NCBI RefSeq assembly: GCF_024362485.1
Contig: NZ_CP101456.1
Coordinates: 4,011,091-4,075,090 of the forward strand
DNA: 64,000 bases
Direction: 5' to 3'
Source of the DNA: Natronobeatus ordinarius
GTDB taxonomy: Archaea > Halobacteriota > Halobacteria > Halobacteriales > Natrialbaceae
Below, one piece after another: positions 26,370 to 34,414 of the stretch (the first letter of the stretch is position 1; every line of letters begins with the position of its first letter). The notes under the pieces are model-generated. The model saw only the letters and a list, made by a program, of their open reading frames with translations, was not told the DNA's origin and did not search any database. The translations under genes were made by a program, and so were the position numbers.

Positions 26370-27065
26370 TCACTCGCGGACGGCCGCTCGCCGGCGTGTC
26401 TCACCGCGTCGATCCAGCAGCCTCGAGAGGACGGTTCGTTCGGCCCGCCGGAGCAACAGCGAGGCGGAACTCTCCGCAATACCCAGTTCGTCGGCGACGG
26501 CCGACAGCGACGCGGTCCGGGGCACGTCGTAGTAGCCAGCGTCGACGGCGACCGCGACGGCTTCGAGCTGTCGCCGGGAGAGGGCGCCCGCGAGCGTCCC
26601 GCCGCGGCGGTCGTACGTTCCGATCTCGTCGACCGTCACGGCGATCTCGTCGGGGAGCGCCTCGAGAAACCGCGCGGCGTCGTCGCCGTCGCCGACGAGC
26701 GTGAGCCCCATCGTCCCCCGCTCGTCGAACCGGATCGGCGGCACGACGACGAGTTCCAGCTCCGCGAACGCGCCCCGCCACGTGGTCGTCTCCGGGCGCG
26801 TCTCCTCGCGGACGGAGACGTGGAAGGCGTCGGCGTCGATCGGGGCGATGGCGTACTCCCGGATCGTGTCGATCTCCTCGAGTGCCTCGCGGTACCGTTC
26901 GCGGTCGCCCTCGACGTAGAACAGGACGTGCTCTCCGTCCGACGCCCCGTCGAGGTTCCAGGCACGCAGTTCCTCGTACCACGGCGCGTCGTCGTGCCGG
27001 ATGAACGCCTGCATCGGGTGGCACAGCCGGTCGGGGAGTCGCAGCCAGACCTCGAGGTACTTCAT
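26370..27065 (-). CDS. HTH-10 family (bacterio-opsin activator-like) transcriptional regulator
   Basis: A 231-aa archaeal regulator. The C-terminal HTH-10 domain (about 165-225) reads LSRRQLEAVAVAVDAGYYDVPRT followed by ADELGIAESSASLLLRRAERTV, the signature of the Bat/HTH-10 group. The N-terminal 160 residues are a strand-rich putative ligand domain without a recognisable GAF or PAS unit; YEELRAWNLDG is typical of this subgroup. It is divergent from the P450 gene with 90 bases between, so it may regulate that gene. The start ATG 27065 gives the conserved MKYLEVWLRLP opening. Confidence 0.9.
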   Translation of the reverse strand: MKYLEVWLRLPDRLCHPMQAFIRHDDAPWYEELRAWNLDGASDGEHVLFYVEGDRERYREALEEIDTIREYAIAPIDADAFHVSVREETRPETTTWRGAFAELELVVVPPIRFDERGTMGLTLVGDGDDAARFLEALPDEIAVTVDEIGTYDRRGGTLAGALSRRQLEAVAVAVDAGYYDVPRTASLSAVADELGIAESSASLLLRRAERTVLSRLLDRRGETRRRAAVRE

Positions 27066-27155
27066 CGCTCGAGTCGAAGCATCACCGTCCAGATACAAAA
27101 ACGGGCTAGGTGTCTAGACGAAACGTCGAAGCGGCTCTCGAACCCACGAGAGGGT
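27066..27155. promoter_or_regulatory. Divergent promoter region between the HTH-10 regulator and the P450
   Basis: A 90-base gap serving two divergent genes. An AT-rich run (agatacaaaaacggg, about 27090-27105) is the only TATA-like candidate. No clear palindrome is seen other than ctctcgaacccacgagag (27136-27153), directly before the P450 start. Confidence 0.4.
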
Positions 27156-28547
27156 ATGACCACGGAGCCGCTCACCGACGAGGGTCACGACGAGCGGTCG
27201 GTCGACGCAGCCGACGGCTCGAACGGTGCCATCCCGCCAGGTCCCGACGGCTATCCGGTCGTCGGCAACGTCCACCAGATCATGCGCGACCCGTTCGGCT
27301 TCCTCGAGGAGCTTCGGACCTACGGCGACGTCGTTCGGTACCGGATCGTCGGCAACGACGTCACGGCGCTGCTCCACCCTGCCGACGTCCAGCGGGTGCT
27401 CGTCGAGGAACCCGATCGGTTCGAGCGCTACCTCTTCGCCGACCGGGGGTTCGACTTCGCGCCCGAGGGCGTCCTGTTCACCCACGGCGACCAGTGGCGC
27501 AGCCAGCGCAAGGTCGTAGAACCCGCGTTCACGATGGAGCGGATTCGGTCGTACGCCGAGCCGATGAGCGCCTACGCCGAGGAGCTGGCTGCGACGTGGG
27601 ACGACGGCGAAGAGGTCGCGCTGAACCGGACGTTCTCGAGGCTGACCCTGCGAATCCTCACGAAGGCGCTGTTCGACGTCGAGGTCGACCCTGGGTCGGA
27701 CGACGAGGCGATCACCCGGGCGGCGCGGCTCATCAACGAACAGAGTAGCTCCCGGAGCTTCGCCGCGTTCCTGCCGCGGTGGCTCCCCACGCCGGGGAAC
27801 CGCCGCTACCGGCGGGCGATGGCCGCCTACCGCGAGCGCGTCGACGACCTGATCGACCGACGCCGCGGCGACGGCGGCGACGATCTGCTGTCGAACCTCC
27901 TCCACGCGGAGACCCCCGACGGCGAGACGCTGACGGACGAGGAGGTCCGGGACAACCTGATCACGTTCACCTTCGCCGGCCACGAGACGACGTCGCTCGC
28001 GCTCACTTACACGTTCGTGCTGCTCGCCACGCACGACGACGTCCGGGCCCGACTCGAGGCCGAACTCGAGGACGTCCTCGACGGCTCGACGCCCGGTTTC
28101 GAAGACGTCCCCGCACTCGAGTACACCGACCGGGTGGTCACCGAGGCGATGCGGCTCTACCCGCCGGCGTACATGCTCTTCCGGAAGGCGACCGAAGACG
28201 CCGTCGTCGGCGGCTACGAGCTCCCAGAAGGGAGCATCGTCGCGCTGCCCACCTACGCGATCCACCACGACGGGCGGTTCTACGACGAGCCCGACGCGTT
28301 CCGCCCGGAGCGCTGGGCCGACGGCTACGAGGCCGAGCTGCCGGAGTACGCCTACTTCCCCTTCGGCGGCGGCCCTCGCCACTGTATCGGCATGCGATTC
28401 GCGCGCCTCGAGCTCGCGCTGGTCGTCGCGACGCTGGTCCAGCGCCTCGAGTTCGACCTCCTGAGCGACCCCGAGCCGGCGCTCTCGCCTGGCGCGACGC
28501 TGCAGCCGGCGTCGGACGTTCGGGTGCGGGTGCGAAAAGACGGATAA
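27156..28547 (+). CDS. Cytochrome P450 monooxygenase
   Basis: A 463-aa soluble P450. The proline-rich N-terminus (PPGPDGYPVVGN) is followed by the I-helix AGHETTS (274-280), the K-helix ExxR (Glu330 to Arg333), PERW (384-387), and the haem loop FGGGPRHCIG with the axial Cys410. Overall layout resembles the CYP102/CYP4-like fatty-acid or terpenoid hydroxylases used by halophilic archaea. No ferredoxin or reductase gene is adjacent, so electrons must come from elsewhere. It is divergent from an HTH-10 regulator. The start is ATG 27156. The substrate is unknown. Confidence 0.95.
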   Translation: MTTEPLTDEGHDERSVDAADGSNGAIPPGPDGYPVVGNVHQIMRDPFGFLEELRTYGDVVRYRIVGNDVTALLHPADVQRVLVEEPDRFERYLFADRGFDFAPEGVLFTHGDQWRSQRKVVEPAFTMERIRSYAEPMSAYAEELAATWDDGEEVALNRTFSRLTLRILTKALFDVEVDPGSDDEAITRAARLINEQSSSRSFAAFLPRWLPTPGNRRYRRAMAAYRERVDDLIDRRRGDGGDDLLSNLLHAETPDGETLTDEEVRDNLITFTFAGHETTSLALTYTFVLLATHDDVRARLEAELEDVLDGSTPGFEDVPALEYTDRVVTEAMRLYPPAYMLFRKATEDAVVGGYELPEGSIVALPTYAIHHDGRFYDEPDAFRPERWADGYEAELPEYAYFPFGGGPRHCIGMRFARLELALVVATLVQRLEFDLLSDPEPALSPGATLQPASDVRVRVRKDG

Positions 28548-28571
28548 AACGGCTCGCTTCGCTCGCCGTTT

Positions 28572-29621
28572 TCAGTCCGAGGCCGCGAGCGCCGTCCCAC
28601 CGGCGGCGATGCGCTCTTCCGCGTAGGCGTCTGCGGCCTCGATCGGCGTAATCCCACGGTCCTCAGCACGCTCGAACAGGTCGAGCAGCCGGTCGCCGAT
28701 CCGGTCGGCGTCGGCGAGCGCCTCGTCCATCGTGCCGCCGCGGTACTCCGTCGCGACCGTGATCAGTCCGCCGGCGTTGAGGACGTAGTCGGGAGCGTAG
28801 AGGATGCCGCGCTCGCGGAGCTGCTCGGCGTGGGCGCGATCCTCGAGAATGTTGTTCGCGCCGCCGGCGACGACGTCGCACTCGAGCTGGGGCACCGTCT
28901 CGTCGTTCACGACGCCGCCGATCGCACACGGCGAGAAGACGTCACAGGGTTCCTCGTAAACGTTCTCGGGCGGGACGACCCCGACGTCGTGGGCGGCGGC
29001 GAACGCCTCGACGGCGGCTTCGTCGACGTCGCTCACCTTCACCGTCGCGCCGGCCTCGAGTGCGCGTTCGGCGAGACCGCTCCCAACCTTGCCGAGTCCC
29101 TGGACCAGGACGGTTCGGTCGGAGAGGTCGTCGGTGCCGTAGGCGGTCTCCACGCTGGCGCGTACGCCGGCGAAGACTCCGCGGGAGGTCACCGGTGAGG
29201 GGTCGCCGAGGCCGTCGCTGGTGCCGGTGACGTGGTCGGTCTCCCCCGCGATGACGTCCATGTCGTCGACGCCCGTGTTCACGTCGACGCTCGTGACGTA
29301 GGCTCCCCCGAGACGGTCGACGAACCGGCCGTAGGCGGCCATCATCGCCTCGGACTTCTCGGCCGGATCGGCGACGATCACCGCCTTCCCCCCGCCGAGC
29401 TCGAGGTCCGCCGCGGCTGCCTTGTACGTCATCGCCCGGGAGAGGCGGAGCACGTCCCGGAGCGCCGCCGCCTCGGTCTCGTAGGGCATGAGTCGCGTGC
29501 CGCCGAGTCCCGGCCCGAGCGTCGTGTCGTGGAGCGCGACGATCGCTCGCAACCCGGAGGCCTCGTCGACGACGTGCGTTACCTGTTCGTGTCCCCCCTC
29601 GAGCATCTCGGCGTGTACCAT
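28572..29621 (-). CDS. Glu/Leu/Phe/Val dehydrogenase family, leucine dehydrogenase-like
   Basis: A 349-aa NAD(P)-dependent amino acid dehydrogenase, the short (octameric leucine/phenylalanine/valine) form rather than the 430-aa glutamate dehydrogenase form. LGPGLGGTRLMPY and the catalytic lysines Lys67 (MTYKAAAADL) and Lys79 (ELGGGKAVI) are present. The Rossmann loop is VQGLGKVGSGLAE, and the end of the nucleotide domain is VAGGANNIL and LNAGGLI. It would deaminate a branched-chain or aromatic amino acid to the keto acid. It converges on the P450 with 24 bases between, so no shared regulation is implied. The start ATG 29621 gives the conserved N-terminus. Confidence 0.92.
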   Translation of the reverse strand: MVHAEMLEGGHEQVTHVVDEASGLRAIVALHDTTLGPGLGGTRLMPYETEAAALRDVLRLSRAMTYKAAAADLELGGGKAVIVADPAEKSEAMMAAYGRFVDRLGGAYVTSVDVNTGVDDMDVIAGETDHVTGTSDGLGDPSPVTSRGVFAGVRASVETAYGTDDLSDRTVLVQGLGKVGSGLAERALEAGATVKVSDVDEAAVEAFAAAHDVGVVPPENVYEEPCDVFSPCAIGGVVNDETVPQLECDVVAGGANNILEDRAHAEQLRERGILYAPDYVLNAGGLITVATEYRGGTMDEALADADRIGDRLLDLFERAEDRGITPIEAADAYAEERIAAGGTALAASD

Positions 29622-29709
29622 GTGGCAATATTTGCGAGGGCGGTGTAAATACGCTACCCATTTTCTCGCCGAGTCGAGCACCGACGTCGAAACACCGACC
29701 GCACGCTGC

Positions 29710-30543
29710 TCAGGCGATCCGTTCGATCCGATCCTCGAGGTCGAGCGACGGCGCTTCGTCGGGGGTGAGCCCGTAGACGGCATCGAGCAGGTTGATCCGG
29801 TAGCTCGCCGGACCGTTGTGGGGGAGCTCGGCCGCGCGCTCACCGGCGAGTCCGTAGGCGAGCGTGGCGTGGAGGGCGGCGATGCGGTCGTCCTCGAGTG
29901 CGCCACAGAACGACGCGACCGAGGCACCGAGCATGCAGCCGGTGCCGACGACGTCGCCCAGCAGCTCGTGGCCCGCGGAGACGCGGTAGGCGGCGTCGGG
30001 TCCCGCCACGACGTCCTCGACGCCGGAGGCGACGACGGCCGCGCCCGTGGCAGCCGCGAGCGAGCGCGCCGTCTCGCCGATCTCCGCGTACTCGCCGACG
30101 GATTCGACGCCTTTCACCTCCGCCTCGGCGCCCGCCAGATGGCTGATCTCGCCGTAGTTGCCCTTGATGGCCGCAACGTCGACCTCCGAGAGGAGGCTGG
30201 CCTGGACCTCGTCGCGAGTCGGCGTCGCGCCCGCGCCGACGGGATCGAGGACGACCGGAACGCCGTGATCGTTGGCCGCTCGCCCGGCCTCGTGGAGCGC
30301 CTCGATATTTCGGTCGCTCATCCGACCGGTGTTGAGCAGGACGGCGCCGGCCAGTTCGACCATCTCGCCCGCATCGCCGGGCGCGTCGGCCATCACCGGC
30401 AGCGCCCCCCAGTGGAGGGTGAGGTTCGCCAAGTCGTTTTTCGTCACTTCGTTGGTGAGCTGCTGCACGAGCGGCTGGCGCTCCCGGATCGCTTCCAGGG
30501 AGCTCGCGAGCGTCTCGCCGGTGACTGCGGTCGGATCAGTCAT
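29710..30543 (-). CDS. thiM: Hydroxyethylthiazole kinase ThiM
   Basis: A 277-aa ribokinase-fold kinase. It phosphorylates 4-methyl-5-(2-hydroxyethyl)thiazole in thiamine salvage. Motifs: QQLTNEVTKNDLANLTLHWGALPVM at the N-terminus (family signature, with substrate contacts), VLDPVGAGAT, IKGNYGEI, and the C-terminal anion hole DVVGTGCMLG. It overlaps the upstream thiE by eight bases. The pair forms the salvage step that joins phosphorylated thiazole to the pyrimidine moiety. A riboswitch was looked for upstream of the pair and not recognised. Confidence 0.95.
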   Translation of the reverse strand: MTDPTAVTGETLASSLEAIRERQPLVQQLTNEVTKNDLANLTLHWGALPVMADAPGDAGEMVELAGAVLLNTGRMSDRNIEALHEAGRAANDHGVPVVLDPVGAGATPTRDEVQASLLSEVDVAAIKGNYGEISHLAGAEAEVKGVESVGEYAEIGETARSLAAATGAAVVASGVEDVVAGPDAAYRVSAGHELLGDVVGTGCMLGASVASFCGALEDDRIAALHATLAYGLAGERAAELPHNGPASYRINLLDAVYGLTPDEAPSLDLEDRIERIA

Positions 30544-31174
30544 GGGAGACCTCCTTCGCGAGCGCGGCAGTTGCCCCTTTCGGGTCGTCCGCGGCCGTAA
30601 TCTCGCTGATGACCGCCACGCCCGTCGCACCCGCCTCCACGACCGACGCGGCGTTCGCCGCGGTGATGCCACCGATACCGATCACCGGAATGTCGACCGC
30701 CTCGGCGACCGCGCGGACGCGCTCGAGGCCGATCCCATTTTGCTCGTCGTCGACGTCTTTCTTCGAGGTGGTACCGTACACCGCACCGACGCCGAGGTAG
30801 TCCGCGCCGTCGGCCTGGGCCCGCCGCGCCTCCTCGGGGTCCGCCGTCGAGTAGCCGATCACGGCTTCGGGGCCGAGCAGCTCCCGGGCGGCGGCGACCG
30901 GCAGGTCCGAGGCGCCGAGGTGGACGCCGTCGGCGTCGATCGCCAGCGCGACGTCGACCCGGTCGTTCACGAGCAGGTCGACGCCGGCGTCGGCGGTGAG
31001 CTCGCGCAGCTCGCGGCCGCGTTCGTACCGCCACCGAGCGTCGGTCTCCTTCTCGCGCAGCTGGACGACGTCGATCCCGCCGTCGATCGCCGCGCGAACG
31101 ATCTCGGGCGTCGATCGGCCCGCCGAGAGCGACTCCTGGGTGACGAGGTAGGTCCGCCAATCCGGACGATTCAT
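30536..31174 (-). CDS. thiE: Thiamine phosphate synthase ThiE
   Basis: A 212-aa TIM-barrel enzyme. It condenses hydroxymethylpyrimidine diphosphate with thiazole phosphate to thiamine monophosphate. It shows VQLREKE (diphosphate contact), LLVNDRVDVAL, DGVHLGASDLPV, IGYSTADPEEA, the loop DYLGVGAVYGTTSKKD, and the end GIGGITAANA. All are standard ThiE motifs at normal spacing. The length is normal. It is the first gene of a two-gene operon with thiM, whose start lies inside its end. Confidence 0.95.
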   Translation of the reverse strand: MNRPDWRTYLVTQESLSAGRSTPEIVRAAIDGGIDVVQLREKETDARWRYERGRELRELTADAGVDLLVNDRVDVALAIDADGVHLGASDLPVAAARELLGPEAVIGYSTADPEEARRAQADGADYLGVGAVYGTTSKKDVDDEQNGIGLERVRAVAEAVDIPVIGIGGITAANAASVVEAGATGVAVISEITAADDPKGATAALAKEVSHD

Positions 31175-31304
31175 GGGTGGTACTTCCTGGGAGTCGGGAA
31201 AGGCCCTTCGGTCACGGCCGGTCGGGTCGAGACGCCGGCCGGAGACTACGTCACGAGGCTGTGATAACTCACTTATACGAGACTCACCAATCGAGGAGCT
31301 ATCG

Positions 31305-32000
31305 ATGGAACCGACGGCGACGACACAGCCGCTCGTCCGTTGTGAAAACGTGACGAAAGAGTACGGCGGCACAGCGGGCACCCCACTCGTTCGCGCGGTG
31401 GCGGGGGTGTCGCTGCGCGTCCCACAGACGGGGATCCTCGGCCTCGCCGGTCCGAGCGGATCGGGAAAATCTACCTTGCTCCACCTGCTCGCGGTGCTCG
31501 ACCAGCCGACCGACGGTCGGGTGGTGTTCGACGGGGTCGACACCGGAAGCCTTTCGGCCAGCGAACGAGCACGACTCCGACTCGAGTCGGTCGGGATGGT
31601 GTTTCAGGGGTTTCACCTCCTACCCTCGCTGAGCGCCCGGGCGAACGTCGCCGTGCCACTCGTCGAGGCCGGGTGGGGAAAACGGCGGCGTCGCGAGCGC
31701 GCAACGCAGCTGCTCGAACGGGTTGGACTCGGGGATCGACTCGACCACCGGCCGGGACAACTCAGCGGGGGTGAGCGCCAGCGCGTGGCGATCGCTCGCG
31801 CACTCGCGGCCGATCCACGTCTCATCATCGCCGACGAGCCGACCGGCGAACTCGACACCGAGACGGGCGCGGTCGTCCTCGACGTCTTCGAGGAGCTCGC
31901 CGACGAGCGAATAGTCGTCCTGGCCTCTCACGACGACTGGGCGCTCGCACGAGCCGATCGGGTCATCAGATTGCAAGACGGAAAGCGTCTCGATGCATGA
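31305..32000 (+). CDS. ABC transporter ATP-binding protein (LolD/MacB type)
   Basis: A 231-aa ATPase. The Walker A GPSGSGKS is at 49-56, signature LSGGERQ at 153-159, and Walker B LIIADEPTGELD at 173-184, with VFQGFHLLPSLSARANVAVPL as the typical Q-loop of the LolD/MacB/FtsE subgroup. The family drives export or mechanotransmission through a permease with a periplasmic-type MacB domain. A Shine-Dalgarno (ggag, 31295-31298) precedes ATG 31305. The end overlaps the start of the first permease (ATGA). Together with two permeases it forms a three-gene operon. Confidence 0.93.
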   Translation: MEPTATTQPLVRCENVTKEYGGTAGTPLVRAVAGVSLRVPQTGILGLAGPSGSGKSTLLHLLAVLDQPTDGRVVFDGVDTGSLSASERARLRLESVGMVFQGFHLLPSLSARANVAVPLVEAGWGKRRRRERATQLLERVGLGDRLDHRPGQLSGGERQRVAIARALAADPRLIIADEPTGELDTETGAVVLDVFEELADERIVVLASHDDWALARADRVIRLQDGKRLDA

Positions 32001-33187
32001 GTGGCCGACGCGCTCGCTGGGGTGGCCTGTTCGCCATCGCGACTGACCGGCTCGCCTACCAGCTTCGTTCGTGGGGTGCGTGGGCGAGCGTCCTCGCGGT
32101 CGCCGTCGCGATCTGTCTGATGCTCACCGTCGGCGCCGTCGCGCTCGGCCTGGCGACGGCGGATGAGATCGACAGCACCAACGCCGACTACCGGCTCGAC
32201 GCCGGAAACGCGGCGGGCACGGCCGTCGTCTCGACGGATCGGCCACGGCTAGGCTCGGTCCACGAGGCCGCGAGCGCCCTCCACGACCACGAGACGGTCG
32301 ACGGCGCGACGCCAGTCCTCTCGCGCGTCTTGCGCGTCGAGTCGGCCGACGACAGCGAGTACGCGATCGTGACCGGCACGGTCGCCGGCATGGGAGTCGA
32401 CGACGTCTACGGCGTCGAGACGACTGGGTTGACCGACGGAGATCCCGCCCACGACGGCGACGAGCCGACCGGGGAGGCCGTCCTCTCTACGGGAGCGGCC
32501 GAACTGCTCGGCGTCGAGGCCGGCGACGAACTCGTCGTCTCGAACGACCTGACCGTCACCGTCGAAGCCGTCGCCGACACCGGGACGCCCACGGGCCGGC
32601 TCCCGATCGTCGTCGTGCAACTGAGCGAACTCCAGGCGGTGACCGGGGCCGACGAGGGCGACCGCGCCGACGCCATCCTCGTCGCGGGCGGCTCGGATGC
32701 CGAACCGGTGCTCGAGTCGCTGTACGACGAGGCCGAGGTCACCGACCTGTCGACGCTCGGGGTCGCGGCGGCGAGCGACGACGGACAGGCGCTGGCGATG
32801 GCCGTCGCCGCGTTCGTGGTCGGAACCGCCATCGGAACGCTCTTCACCGCGACGACGATGGGCATGGTCGTCGCCGCCGACCGTCCGGCGTTCGCGACGC
32901 TCGCCGCGATCGGCGTCTCCTGGCGCTCGCGCTCGCTGATCGTCGCGATCCAGACCTGCGCGCTCACGCTCCTGGGCGGCCTGCTGGGGACGGGCACAGC
33001 CGCGGCGGTGATCGCCGTCCTGAACCGCCTCGTCGCGCCGTCGGTCGGCCTCGGCCCGATCGCCGAAACGACCGGCCTCCTGTGGGTCGCTGGCCCCACC
33101 GTTGCCCTCCTCATCGGCCTGCTCACCGTGCCGTACCTGCTCGCCGTCTCCGCGTTCGGTTCGACGGTCGAGGTGATGCGCGGATGA
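31997..33187 (+). CDS. ABC transporter permease, MacB/FtsX-like
   Basis: A 396-aa membrane protein. An N-terminal membrane segment (about 24-48) is followed by a large extracellular domain (about 50-260) rich in Asp/Glu, then three C-terminal spans (about 270-295, 318-345 and 360-385). This is the FtsX/MacB topology. TSS-type motif is absent, but the C-terminal block (MAVAAFVVGTAIGTLFTATTM) is typical. It starts inside the ATPase stop and ends inside the second permease start, so all three are co-translated. It has a partner permease of the same type, so the transporter may be a heterodimer. The substrate is not known. Confidence 0.85.
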   Translation: MSGRRARWGGLFAIATDRLAYQLRSWGAWASVLAVAVAICLMLTVGAVALGLATADEIDSTNADYRLDAGNAAGTAVVSTDRPRLGSVHEAASALHDHETVDGATPVLSRVLRVESADDSEYAIVTGTVAGMGVDDVYGVETTGLTDGDPAHDGDEPTGEAVLSTGAAELLGVEAGDELVVSNDLTVTVEAVADTGTPTGRLPIVVVQLSELQAVTGADEGDRADAILVAGGSDAEPVLESLYDEAEVTDLSTLGVAAASDDGQALAMAVAAFVVGTAIGTLFTATTMGMVVAADRPAFATLAAIGVSWRSRSLIVAIQTCALTLLGGLLGTGTAAAVIAVLNRLVAPSVGLGPIAETTGLLWVAGPTVALLIGLLTVPYLLAVSAFGSTVEVMRG

Positions 33188-34407
33188 GTCGCTTCCGTGG
33201 TGCCGTCGGCCTCGGCCTCCGTGGGGTCGGCTACCGCCGTGAACGGACCCTCCTGGCGATCGCCGGAGTCGCCCTGGCCGTCCTCTCGATCACGCTGCTG
33301 GCCGGCGTCGGCGTCGGCGTTCTGGAGACCGGCGAAGAGTCGTTCGACAGCGCCGACCGCGATCTCTGGATCGACGGCGGCCCGATCGCGCTCTCGCCGG
33401 CCGACGTCGGTGGCGTTCGACCGACGCTCACGGACGCCCATCAAACGGCAGACGAGATCGCCGCCCACGACGACGTCTCCGCGGCGGTCCCGATGGGCTT
33501 CCAGACGGTCTTCGTCGGCACCGACGAGGACGACTTCGACCGACTGCTCGCCGTCGGCGTCAGCGGCGGCGGAAGCGCCCTGTCACTCCAGGAGGGCGAG
33601 GGGTTCTCGGATTCCGATACGCACTACGCCAACGGCACCTACGGCGGCCCGATGAGCCACGAGGTCATCGTCGATCCCGAAACCGCCGCCCGGTACGACC
33701 TCGAGGTCGGCGATCAGCTCCACGTCGGCGGCACCACCAGCAACGCCCGCGCCAACGAGTTTACCGTCGTCGGCATCTCCTCCTCGCTCGATGAGTTTAC
33801 CGGCGGGGAGACGGTCGTGCTCTACCTCAGCGAACTCCAGACGCTAACCGGGACCAGCGGCACCGACGAGGCGACGTTCATCACAGTGACTGTCGAGGAC
33901 GATGCGGACGTCGCGGCCGTACAGGCAGAGCTCCAGGAAACCTACCCGGAACTCGACGTCCGAACGAACCGCGAACAACTCGAGGAGATTCTCGGTGATC
34001 AGCTCCTCGTCATCGCAGCCGGCATCACACTCGCCGTTCTGGCCGTCACCGGCGGCGCAGTGTTGCTGGTGACGCTGCTCACGCTCTCGATTCACCACCA
34101 GCGCCAGGAGTTCGCCGCCCTGCGAGCGATCGGCGTCTCGCGCTCGACGATCGCGACGATCGCCGCGACGCAGGGGTTCAGTTACGCGCTCCTCGGCGGC
34201 ATCGTCGGCGTCCTGGCGACGCCGGTGTGTGCAGCAGCGCTCGATGCGCTCGCCTCCGAACTCACGGGCTTCGACGACCTCGTGCGAGTCGATACGACGA
34301 TCCTCCTCGTCGGGTTCGGACTGGCGACGACGATCGGCGTCGTTGCCGGGCTGTACGCCGCCTGGCGCGTGACTCGAGTGCCGGCCCTGCACGTCCTCAC
34401 GCGGTAG
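33184..34407 (+). CDS. ABC transporter permease, MacB/FtsX-like, second subunit
   Basis: A 407-aa permease with the same layout as its upstream neighbour: membrane span at about 20-42, MacB-like outer domain (about 45-280), and three spans near the C-terminus (about 285-312, 335-360 and 370-395). The conserved cytoplasmic coupling segment REEFAALRAIGVSRSTI-type sequence (HHQRQEFAALRAIGVSRST) is clear here and contacts the ATPase. ATG 33184 overlaps the preceding stop. The operon ends here, seven bases before the end of a convergent surface-protein gene. Confidence 0.88.
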   Translation: MSRFRGAVGLGLRGVGYRRERTLLAIAGVALAVLSITLLAGVGVGVLETGEESFDSADRDLWIDGGPIALSPADVGGVRPTLTDAHQTADEIAAHDDVSAAVPMGFQTVFVGTDEDDFDRLLAVGVSGGGSALSLQEGEGFSDSDTHYANGTYGGPMSHEVIVDPETAARYDLEVGDQLHVGGTTSNARANEFTVVGISSSLDEFTGGETVVLYLSELQTLTGTSGTDEATFITVTVEDDADVAAVQAELQETYPELDVRTNREQLEEILGDQLLVIAAGITLAVLAVTGGAVLLVTLLTLSIHHQRQEFAALRAIGVSRSTIATIAATQGFSYALLGGIVGVLATPVCAAALDALASELTGFDDLVRVDTTILLVGFGLATTIGVVAGLYAAWRVTRVPALHVLTR

Positions 34408-34414
34408 CGAGCCG

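Noticed and set aside
30536..31300. TPP riboswitch considered near the thiamine genes
   Set aside because: No conserved CUGAGA or P4-P5 type motif was seen upstream of thiE on the minus strand.
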